Shown here: piece by piece, positions 30,082 through 41,100 of the stretch
How the letters are laid out: each line of letters opens with the position of its first letter
Position numbering within the stretch: the stretch's first letter is position 1
DNA from: Aurantiochytrium sp. KH105
Lineage: Eukaryota > Sar > Bigyra > Thraustochytrida > Thraustochytriidae
DNA: 64,000 bases
Reading direction: 5' to 3'
Assembly (NCBI GenBank): GCA_003116975.1
Contig: BGKB01000041.1
Location: 248,001 to 312,000 of the forward strand
Program-made: the position numbers and the translations under genes
Notes under the pieces: model-generated
What the model saw: only the letters and a program-made list of their open reading frames with translations
What the model was told of the DNA's origin: nothing
The model's database searches: none

Positions 30082-31011
30082 CTATGCCTGAGGGTGAGCG
30101 AGAACAGATGCAATCGTTGTCGTCGACGCTTTGCTGTCTTCAAAGGACTTGTAGCGGCCTCGCAGTCGTCCTGAAGGCAGACGCTCATCGCCATGGTCCA
30201 AGTGGGCTCGAACATGCATTGGGTCCTGTCGTGAACAGTTCGATGCATTTGCGTTGGCTGGCTCAAACACGTGTCGCAAAGGATCGTATGAGCAGCGAGG
30301 CGGCGGCGGTCTTGGTTTAGCAGGAAGCAGTGGATTTGTTGACTCCGGTTCCGATTCGCCTGAACCATTGCCCACGGGGCGAATGGAGGAGATGAGATGC
30401 CGACCATTCGACCTGCGTCCGCGCACAGGCTCGAGGTCTTGAAGACCTAATAGGGTCGGGTCCTGCGACGCGCGAAACCGATTATCTTTGGGGCGCGCTG
30501 AGCGAAGCACAATCCGATCATAGCTAGCAAATCCTGATCGTCCAGTTTGATGAAGCATGAGACGGTCCTCGTTGTGCGGTGGGCCCAGCATCCCGTGCGC
30601 TTGGTGTCTTTCGCGATCTGCCGAGAGAACTTGGCTATGCTTGGGAAAGGTGCGCGCATGGGTATGCCAAATGCGTGGCTCGTGGGTCAAGCTTCGCTTG
30701 TCAGCATTTTCTTGGAGTTCATTCCTCCATCGCGCCACATTGGTATCGCCATTCCACTCGTTCCAGTGTGTCGTCCGCGCAGATTGCGTCCCATCGCTCG
30801 AGTTGGGGTTGGGCCCTCGATTATTGCTCGAAAGCCCTCGCGTCGTGGCCGGCGCAGGCTCCGTGCGCACAGTGTCTGCCTCCAGGCGCAGTTTGGGAAC
30901 GACGCGGCAGGGCTCGACAGGCGTTGGTCCCAGGAGCCAAGTGCGATACTCCTTGACGTGCTCCCGGTGGTGCGCCGCGATCCGCTTCCCGGTCTTGACG
31001 GGCTCCGTCAT
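30082..31011 (-). CDS. Basic unknown protein
   Basis: 309 residues from the ATG at 31011 (MTEPVKTGKRIAAHHREHVK). The protein is rich in Arg, Pro, Ser and His with few long hydrophobic stretches, so largely disordered. Ordered-looking pieces are REHVKEYRTWLLGPTPVEP near the N-terminus and GFASYDRIVLRSARPKDNRF in the middle. The C-terminus reads SKASTTTIASVLAHPQA. I do not recognise the family. It ends 130 bases from the pseudokinase stop, converging with it. The coding call rests mainly on the long frame with a well-placed ATG. Confidence 0.5.
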   Translation of the reverse strand: MTEPVKTGKRIAAHHREHVKEYRTWLLGPTPVEPCRVVPKLRLEADTVRTEPAPATTRGLSSNNRGPNPNSSDGTQSARTTHWNEWNGDTNVARWRNELQENADKRSLTHEPRIWHTHARTFPKHSQVLSADRERHQAHGMLGPPHNEDRLMLHQTGRSGFASYDRIVLRSARPKDNRFRASQDPTLLGLQDLEPVRGRRSNGRHLISSIRPVGNGSGESEPESTNPLLPAKPRPPPPRCSYDPLRHVFEPANANASNCSRQDPMHVRAHLDHGDERLPSGRLRGRYKSFEDSKASTTTIASVLAHPQA

Positions 31012-32117
31012 GCTCGCGACAATCGATCCTTCGCGCTGCGCTCTCGAGGACGGCAATGGTCTTCGTTCTGGACGCCGCTCGGCGCGTGATATGAGAAGTG
31101 TCACAGCGCGGGCCCCTTCTCCGCGTAATGGTGTCCCGTCCCGTCCATCTTCGCCCGAGTCCCGCGTCGCAAACCCGTGCTAGCACACACCCCCTGCGAG
31201 TCTCCGACGCGTGTGCGCGCACCCCTTCCGCGCCCTTGCCGTCTTGTCGCGTCTTGTGTGAGTGACACAATCTCGCCAGTATACAAAACTGCTATACAAG
31301 ACCCGGAGAAGAGGGTGCTCGGCGTCGGCCAAACAATAGTCGCACAGTGCTCCAGCTCCCACAAAACCAGCGACCTCTGTGCAGGCAGAACGCCGGGGTC
31401 GGATTCCCCGAGGGGGTCAGTGGGGGCGAGGAGGAAACCCCGATGGTTGTCCACTCCGCCTCCTTTCCCTGGCTGTTGTCCCTGCACTACTTTTCCTCCT
31501 TGCCCTCGTGGTCTTTTCAAACCCAGAGTCGAGCCAGCACGCTGCGGCCCCGCGCGAGCACTCGAGGCTGCCGCGGCGTGCGCCCTCGCGCCCTCGCGTG
31601 TGCGCGCGCGCGCGCGAGCGAGCGACCGCGCGAGCGAGCGAGCGACCGCGCGCGCGAGCGGCGGAGAAAGTCGGCCAGGCGGGCAGCCGCGGGCCCATCG
31701 CCGCCGCGAGATCGATTTGAAACCCCGAAGACAGACGCGCTAGCGTCAGGGACCCTCGCTCGCTCTCGCTCTCGCTCTCGCTCTCGCTCTCGCTCTCGGA
31801 TCTCGCGGTCGCGGCCGCGGCCGCGGTCGATAACGAGCGCGTCGCGGCGGGCGCAGGAGAGCAGTGGCCGGTCTGGTCCGAGGTCCACGATATCGTCGTA
31901 GCGATTGGGAGCCGAGCAGGCGGCGCGTGCACGGCGAGGCAGAAAGAACTCCGCGCGTGCGGGGTCTGCGCGGGGCTGCGCGAGCGCTGGCGCACGCGGG
32001 AGGCAGGGGGCGGGGGCGCGCATGCCAAGCCTCGTCTGCGCGACGCGGGTGTAAGTCTTGAGCCTGCGCGCGAGGAGCGCGAGGGAGGGAAAGCTCTCGC
32101 GGCTCGAGCTGGCCGGG
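31012..32117. other. Divergent 1.1-kb promoter region of the giant myosin gene
   Basis: This region separates the minus-strand basic protein from the plus-strand myosin. It holds GCGAGCGA/CGCGCG runs (31606-31665) and a (TCGCTC)n run at about 31763-31798. GTAAGT at 32051-32056 could be the donor of a leader intron. Long frames on both strands follow the repeats and are not called. Confidence 0.55.
31763..31798. repeat. (TCGCTC)n repeat
   Basis: About six hexanucleotide TCGCTC units lie upstream of the giant myosin gene. Confidence 0.85.
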
Positions 32118-35100
32118 ATGACGACCACCACCACCACCACCACGACCGACAAGTCTCGCGACGGAGCGCGTACCTCGACGGCAGCGGGCCTGGCGTCGGA
32201 TGAAGATACGAAACGGAAAAGCGCAAAGCAGCATCGCGCGCGGAGAGCGACGACCACCGCCGTGGGCTCGGATCCAGGGAGTGGAGCTGAGTCTGCGAAC
32301 GAGGCGCCACGACGAAAATCTGCCGTCCTGCCCAAAACAAATCTTGAGGCAGTCCCGCCTGCGCCGCGGGCAGACGAAGGGCCCGTCGCGCGACGGCGCG
32401 GCCCCTCGAGTCTGTCTCGCAACAGCTCGGAATCCGAAAAATCCGCATCTCGCAAACCTACGCGACGAAAATCTTCCGAAGCGCGCGCAGTCTCTTCATC
32501 TTCTTTGTCTAATTCGACCTTGTCGACCGAAGAAGACGACCCGCCGAAACAAATGCGACGATCCGCCAGTGTAGACTCCAAGCTTGGGGATTCTGCAAAA
32601 ACAGGAAGACTGCTAACCCGCTCTTCAGACGATCCTATCTCCAGCCGTGCATCGCAAAAGTCGCATCGACAGCTCTCAGGAGGCGTCGCGAGCAGCAGCG
32701 CCGGCTTACTCAGCGAGCCTCTTCGTGCCAGCCCTACGCACATGCAGGAGCGGCGGCAAAGCACACCTGCAGCAGTCATTAATCACGCCGAATTGCGCAA
32801 TGCAAAAGGGTCTCATGCACCTGCTCGCCGTTCGAAACCCAGCAAGTCACGTCCCCTCAATGACATCCCCGAGAGGTCGAGTGCCGGTGGCGAGGAGACA
32901 GACGAAGATGTGTTGATTGATCCAGTGCCTCGCAAACGGGCCTCTTCTGCAACGGCCAGTATGTCATCAACGTTTGAGCGTGCTGCAGGTCAACGAAAAA
33001 CAGTGACGCGCTTTGATACAGTCCCAGAAATCACCGACAACAGCAAGGCCGGGCATCATGCTACGAAATCTACTGGGCGAGCGCTCGATCTTGATGTATA
33101 CACCAAGGGGTCAGAATCTGACGACAGCCACGACATGGCCAGCGATCTAAACAGCGAGGGTCTCGTGGACGACGTGCGTTCGACAAGTGGAAGTGGCTCC
33201 AGCAGGCGGAGAAGGTCGAAGGAAGGGACCAAACGAACACATCGAGGCGATTTTACGGATGCAGCGCATTCGACCTCTGCTGGCGAAGGGGATGAGAAGG
33301 AAAAGATTGCTGCGAGCTCGTTGTCTCGGCGTAAGTCTGGGTTGCAAAACCACAGCAGCAGAAATAGCAGCGATGGTAACAGCAAGTCGCAAACAGCCAA
33401 AGTGTCTTCATCATCATCGACATCGTCTTCGCGGTCGTCGAAAGGCAGCACCAAAGGTCGCAAAGGTGACGAAACCCAGACACTCGGGGATGAAGAGAGC
33501 GTCGAGCATGCGCCAGCGCAGGACGAATCACAAAAACCTTCTAGAGCACCGTCGCCTTTGATAGATTCCTTGTTGATGGCCAAATCAGCGACAGCTCAGC
33601 CAACGCACGAGCGCCGTCAATCTTCCCACAGCTCAAAGAACTCTCGCAGACATAACAAGCAACATCAGCGTCAAGGTGATGATGATGATGAGGAGGAGGA
33701 GGAGGATGTGGCTGTGGCTTCGGCTGCCGAAGGCGACATCGACTACCAAGGTGGAGACGAGGACGAGGACGAGTCTGCGGATGAAGAATGTATCGCTCTC
33801 GAAAGCCTCACGAGTGGTGACGAAACCGACAGTACGCTTGGAGAACGGTCCACAAAGGGGCACTCTTCGAAAATGTCTTTGACGACCGCATCTGCATCGT
33901 CCGGATCCCTTCGTGCTTCCGAGGAGACAAAGGTACTGTCAAAATCAAAGAGCAAAACAAAAGCATCGGAACCTTACAGGGAGCCAGAACAACCGATCAA
34001 CCTAGTCAGCGTCATTACGGAACTTGTTGTGGACACGCAGGACGTTGGTTTTGACTTTCTTGTCATGGGTGACGGAACGCTCGAGCTCTCTGGCCTGGAC
34101 TATGAGCTTTTTCAAGAGTCTCTCCCGGATATCGAGTCGCTCATCGAGGAGGGAAATCGCATTGTCTACATTGGCAAGCGCAGTTTTGCAGCCCTGGACA
34201 ATAGCGGAGAAACGATTGCGCTCGTCAAGCCTGATGAAGACAACGAGGATGAGCAAAGTGCTGAACACATGGACTACGAAGACATTCGGGACAAAGACGC
34301 AATCATGGAATGGATCAATGCAGAAGATCGCCCTCTGTATGTGGGCTTTGAGCGATTTATACAGAAACCGAGCAACCTGCAGATCATTCCGGAACAACGA
34401 CGGAGCCCGCTTGCCCCTTCTCGTACAATGCAGGTGGTCGACGCAAAGTGGGCTCTGCGCCGACGAAAGAAGGCCGCTGCCTCAGAGTCTAGTTATCGGC
34501 CTCTCCCAGGGCCCTTCACGCCAGGATGGGACTGGCTCATGCATGGCAAGGATTATCCTGTCTCCAGTCTCGCTGTAAGGGCGTGGGTTCGCCCCGATGA
34601 ACGCGCAGCGTGGAAGACAGCCACCGTGGTGGAGTACTTGAAGACATCCATGCGCGTGCGCTGCGATGGTAGTGAGTCTGTGGTTCTTGTGCCCCTCGAT
34701 CGCGCGCGTACTGTGCACCCTTGCCATGTTGATCTCGAGCATTGCATGGATGACGATTTGTCGAGCCTTGATGAGCTCAACGAGGGCGTCATTGCGCACC
34801 GTCTCGAGGATCGTTTCGTTCGACGACAAAAGGTTTTCACCTGGGTCTCCGAAGGCGTTCTGGCTGCAGTAAACCCGTGCATCGAGCTCGAAGGGCTCTT
34901 TGCACACCTTGGTCAAACGAGTTCGAGTGCATCGTCGAGTGCATCGTCCTCTAAGAGCGTTGCACCTCACGTGTTTGCACTCGGCGACCAAGCTTTTGCG
35001 GCAGCAACAAGCGAAGACTTGACATCTCAGTCCATCGTCCTCACAGGTATGTCCGGATCTGGAAAATCACGGCTCAGCGAGGAGCTCATACGTTACTTGC

Positions 35101-38100
35101 TTTCGACCAAGCCTGTTGTGGGCAAGTCGGAAGAGATGTTGAAAACATTCTCAGCCGCTCAAGTCGCTCTTCAGGCGTTTGGAAACGCTTCTGGCGTTCG
35201 CTGCTCGGATACGACATGCTTCACGAAGCTTATGCGGGTGTGTCTGCACGAGACAAGTACAGGGGGAGATGGCGAAGGCTCAAAGCCTTCATACGTAATT
35301 TCGCGCGTTTTTACCGAGGCGTACGCCTTTGACAAGAATCGTCTCTTGCGCAAGCACCCATTAGAGCGCGGCTTCAACGTCTTTTATCAGCTGTGCAATG
35401 GCTGGCGTGACATTGACGCTTTCACCGAAGATTTTGGGCTCGAGAAGCCGTCAAAGTATCACATGCTTGGACACGAAGATGCTACTTACCGCCGACACCT
35501 TCGGCCCCGAGACAAATCGTCGAGTCGGTTTCGCTTCACGCGCGCTTCGGCGCTTAAATCAACGCTGCGCGCTCTCGACGATCTGGGTCTCGACGCGTCT
35601 GTCCAAGAGGACCTGATGCGTATTCTGGCCTCTTTGCTTTTGCTTAGCAACGTCGAGTTCGAAGCCAGCGAGTCACTATGGGAGAACGAAGAGAGCAGCA
35701 AGAGACGCGCGAGCGAGAGCGAGGTCTCGCCCAAAGCGGCCGTGAGTGGGAGCGGTCAAAGCGCAGATTGTTTGGAGCGAGCCTGCAGGCTCTTGGACGT
35801 CGGGCATGCGCGCGTGACGCAAGCATTTCTATTCCGTTGCCCCCATGAAGAAGAAGACTTTTTTACGGCACTCTCTGCTGAGCAGGCGTCCGAGATGCGC
35901 GATCACTTTATCGAGTTTGTGTATGGCTTGGTCTTTGATTTTGTATTGCAGACGATCAACGTGAAGATGGCGGCGCAGTCGGACAGCAAACCGCCAAGTC
36001 CTTCGGATCTGTGTCTAAATGTTGTCGAGCACCCCGGATTTGTTTTTGGCATTGCCGGGTCTGACCCAGAGAAGGACTTTGCCGCCCCCACGTGCGGTAT
36101 GAAGGGAACTGCGGAAGCGTCACCCAAAGAATTCGCACGGTCGCAATGGCTTTCGGGCGAGGCTCTATTTCAAAACTTTGCCAACGAGGTCTGCGAGCAC
36201 ATCTACGAGACGGGCATGCACGAGACAGAAAAGAAGCGGCTCCCCAAGGCATGTCAAGACGCGGTGCGGTCCATGCACCTGCAGACGAACCAGGAGCTTC
36301 TCGAAATGTTCGTGGGCCAACCCGATGGCATTCTCTCGCGTCTCGATGAGCAAGCTCTTGTGCGTGGCAAACATGCGCTCGACGATGCAGAGTTTGTACA
36401 GACCCTTCTTCTGCTTCATGAAAGTAAACGGTATCTGCAGCGAGCAACCTTTGGATACGACTCATTCCGCGTTCGGCACTATGGAGGTTACTTTGTCGAG
36501 TACGACGCGCGCGGCCTCATTGCGGCCAACGCACGCCCATGCCAGGTTTCCAGCGAGCAATTTCTCGAGCTGTTTGACCCAAAGGTATCGTCTGTGCTTG
36601 CTGTCTTACAAAAGGGAGCGCTGGCGCTGGTCGACAGCGAGCTGGAACACGCTGCGATATTTAATCAACGCGCCGAGACACGCACCTCCGCACAGCGTCG
36701 TCGCAATGAGATCATGAGTCTCTCCGAGATTCTCGAGTCGGGTAGAATGTGGCTTATTCGCTGCATCCTTCCCAATCTTGGCTATTGGCCCATGGAATGG
36801 GACGAGGATGTCGCAACGCGGCAATTGGACTATGCAGGATTTTCTCAGCTGTGCGCGGTGCGGGATGCCTTTTTCCCAATGCGAATTTCTGAGTCCGAGA
36901 TCCTGTCGCGGTTCTGGTCAATCGCGCGTCGCTTTGACGTTGACTTGTCCAAGAGTGCATCGGTCACACTCGAGATGCTGCTTGGCGAAGAAGGCGAACG
37001 GTGGATCGACGCTGGCGAGAAAGGCGACCCAGATCCGATTTTCTATCTGAGTGCAAAGGGACATCGGATTCTAGAACGATGCCGCTGGCGCATTCGCGAG
37101 AAGGCAACGATTAAGATACAGCACGAATGCATGAAGCTTTCGGAGAAGGTTGAAGCCATTCTCAAGATTCAAGCCTTGGTATACCGCAAAATCCTGGACC
37201 CCGCCCGCATTCGTGATGCGGCCATCTCCATTCAGAACGCCTTCCGTTTGTTCCGGGTGCGTAACGACTACCTCATTGTGCGTGGGGCAGCGATTCGTAT
37301 TCAAGCACTTGCGCGTCGATTCATTTGCCGATCGCAGGACGTGCGCGCTTTCAGCGTTGCCATCTCAATTCAGCGCATCTGGCGAGGTCATGCTGTGCGG
37401 CAGCGCATGATTTTGGCCGGAATTTGTCGCGATCAGAGCCCGGGTGTGTTCGAGCTGTCTCACTCTCGTCCCATACGAACCTCGCTTGTGACCATTTCGT
37501 CCACGACCCAAGGTCTTCCGCGGGTCCCTCGGCGGAAACGCCAAGCACTCGTGTTGACGGGACGGCCAAAGGCAGAGCTTCGCTTGGCGGATCCCACCAC
37601 GGAGCGGCTTTTTTGGGTCGTCACTGTGGTTCCAGGAACTACGGCAAAACATGTAGAGGCCGAAGATGATTCAGGTGGCTCGCATGTGGAGGTTGAGGTT
37701 TTCATTGATGGTTCGAAACGTACGATTGTCTTTTCTGACAATCTTTGTCCCAAGAGTCATGGGGCATGGGCGCGCGACATTGAGGCGCCGCCTTTTAACA
37801 TTGACCTGATCACGAGTTCCGTGGTCTCGCTGGCCGCCAAGTTCCGCACAAGCCTTTTTGCCAGCGGTTCGCTTCAGGTCCGTGTTGTCCCAAGCAGTGG
37901 AGGTCGGCACAGCTGGAAGGAGCGTTTCGCCGCCTTACACCAAGGCCAGCTCTTTCTTATACGAGGTGAAGAGGTGGAGCAAACTTTTGAGCTGAGCGCC
38001 GGAGTTCAAATTAAGGCCATCAACGTCGTGGACCACATGGAGCATAACTTCTTGGAAATGACTTCATCTTCAGGGGAGATTTTGTGTCTGCTGCGTTTTG

Positions 38101-41100
38101 CCGAGGATGTGCTACGACAGCGATGGGCCCAAGCAATTGCGTGCGTCCTTCACCTTGCTAGTGCCGACAAACGTCTGGAGCAGCTTCGGGAGAAACAGAT
38201 GCGGAGTGTGGAAGGCACCTCGTTCGTCACACATGCTCTAGCTGTCGAATGCATCCGTACTTCTGGAAAGTTCTCCGCACCAGAGACTCTGCACATCGGC
38301 GCAGAGAGCGCAGAAGGCGCACGGCGCACAGATGTCAAAGGCCGACGCTTATCCAAAATGTTGAGTGCACCAGGGCCGTTGCTGATGAAGGAACAGGAAG
38401 ATGTCCCGGACGTGGAGGTAGCGAAATCGCAAATGAAGCGCGGGCTATCGCCTTCCGCCACGTCAAAGCTACGTTCTGCGAGCTCTGAAAAGTTACGACG
38501 GCAGCGGGCTATCATTCGACGGCGTCTTCAGGCCAAAGCGCGCGCTCTCATACGCCGCGAAACGGAGGGACTCTATCATGCGATCACGAGTCCCGAGTAC
38601 AGTGCTGCATTCTGCGCGTTATCGGCACATGGAGGCAAAGGGTCCGCCGGCTCGTACAACACGGTGAGCTCTGCCTTGCTGCGCGCGGGTGACGATGATG
38701 AAGCCTGGGACACCTTTTTGGAGCATGCTTCTCTCAAGGAAAGCATTCTTGAAAAGCTTGTCGCTCCGCCTTTGCCCGACACGGAGGCACGACTGAACGA
38801 TTTGCTCTTGTTCTCCAATATTGCTGTGCCGCCTCGACGGCGCCGTCGAAAGCAGGTTGCCTTGAGCGGCGGCGCTGGGGCTGACAGCGAAGGCGAGCTC
38901 GATGGGTTTGACGCTGGTGTCCTCGGTGAAGGCGACGAGGATGGGAAGCTGCTTGAAGAGCTCTTGCAACATCTGGGTATGAGTCAATACATGGACGGGT
39001 TTCGTAAGATGGGGTGCGTGCAGATGCGGCAGGCAAAACAGCTTACTCATGCTGACTTGCCCGAATTCGGGGTCTCCGGATTTTCGCATCAAGAGAAACT
39101 CATCCATGCCTTTCGCAACTATGGTCGCGTGGGCTCCGCTATTGCTCAGCCGCGTCGAGCAAGCCAGCGGATCGAAGAGCTCTTCATTTCTGGTCCTCGA
39201 TTTGATGACGCAATTGAAGTTCTTGGCCTCGAGGAATGGCGCACAAAACTCGTGGAGCGTGGCTTGTTCACTGTGGAAGATCTACTCGCTCTCAACAAGC
39301 AGCGACTCTCCAAGCTTGGAGTTGGGAGCCATCATGACCGCAAGCATATCCTTGAGAAGCTGAACTCGGAAGGTCCTAAGCTTCGGGAGATGCTCGCTCA
39401 AGAAGAAGCAATCGCTGACGCATCTGCCGCGCGGAATGGCAGCATCTCTGTGATGAATCGAGGAAAACTTGATAATGGCGAAGGCGGTGTTAACGATAGT
39501 GATGATGAAGATGACGAAGATGACAACGAGGACGAGGACGAGAACGACGACGAGAACGACGATGGCGATGGCGATACCGCCGCCACCGCTGGCGACAATG
39601 ACGGCGACGATGAGGAGGAGGACGACGATGATGACGATGATGGCGAGGACGAAAAGGACACATTGTCCAATCACGGCAAGAGTGCTACGGGACGACGTCG
39701 CGGCAAAGGTGATGCGCGTAAAAAGTCGGGATTCTTTGCAGCAGCAGCAGCAGCAGTAGCGGCAGGTGTCAAAGCCCGCGACTTGGAAGCCTTAGACTCC
39801 TCAGGAGACGATAGCACGAGCACCAAGCGTCCCGGACAAGTCGAACATAGTGTAGACGTGGACGACGTCGAAGACGACGACCTTGCCGACACGCCTCGGG
39901 ACATCGAGAACGAGGAACCTGTGGATAGCCTTGGCGTCGAAGCTGACGCCGAAAGAAACGCAATTGCTGGAGCAAAGGATTCTGGACTACATCATCGAAG
40001 AATCCGTAGTCTCGAACATATGAGCGGGAGTGCCGTGCATTGGGTCCGACCGCGGTCTAAGTCCCGCTCTCTTGACGCCTCGGAAACTTCGGCGTTACGC
40101 CACGGTCTCTTCCCACACGGAAGCAGCCGTGTCGATACATTGGCGGAGGAAACGCCTTGGAAATGCCTTGCGTGCGGCCGTGAGAACGAACCAGGGGTCG
40201 ACAAGTGCGGGCCTTGTGGACGTCGCATGGGAACCAGCGTAAATGGTACGGAAAGCCTCGAACCCTGGGTGTGCTCGACCTGTCGACGTACAAACGCATC
40301 AGATATCATGCTTTGTGGGAACTGCCAGTCGTCGCGATCAGATGCTTCGCTCTCTGCAGCTGAGATGTTTCCACCTTCAGAGTTTGAGATGGGAGATCGG
40401 GTGAAGCTTACCGTAAGCAACGGGTCTGGTCTCGAGCGAGGGGCCGCAGGCATGGTGACTGTGGCCTACAAGACGATTCCTGAATGCGATGTAGCCTTTG
40501 ACGAGGGCATCGACATTCGCGTGAGTAACGAGCATCTGAAGAAGATCGCACCAAAACAAGGCCGTATTGAGCGAATCAACACGTTTTTCCAACGTCTAGT
40601 ACCGCTTCCGCGGTTTTCTTCCTTCTCGCCAGGCGGTCTCGCTTCCTCTTCTTCATCCCCGTCTCTTTCTTCATCGTCAACGTCTTCCGCAACAACTCGT
40701 TCTCCGCTTGGTCGGGCGGAGTCATCGCCGTTAAGTAGTCACACGGAAGTTGGGAGACCTCTTTCACCATTGGGCAGGCCTAAATTCTCGAGCTCGAGCG
40801 CCAGAGTAAGAATGGGGTCGGGAATCAGCTTTTCAAGGGCACGTTCCGGATCCGGGGTCCAACCTGGACCAGAAATCATGTCACCATCCGTGGCGTCGGA
40901 TGCTGCTGTGTCGTCAATGTCTCCGGATTCGGTATCCTTTTCGTCATCGTCATCGACACCGGCCGGACCGCCGTTGCCCGCTCGATCGCCGATGGGGGCC
41001 TCAGCCTCATCCAATGCAACGAGTGCGGAAACGAACGCTGCATCGTCTGCAGGCAGCAGCGCAAGGTCAAATCGTGAAGCAAACGGTGGGTCCGAGGGGA

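Noticed and set aside
31417-32779. Long minus-strand frames opposite the myosin N-terminus
   Set aside because: They mirror Ser/Arg-rich coding sequence of the myosin and the TCGCTC repeats; no domain is visible.
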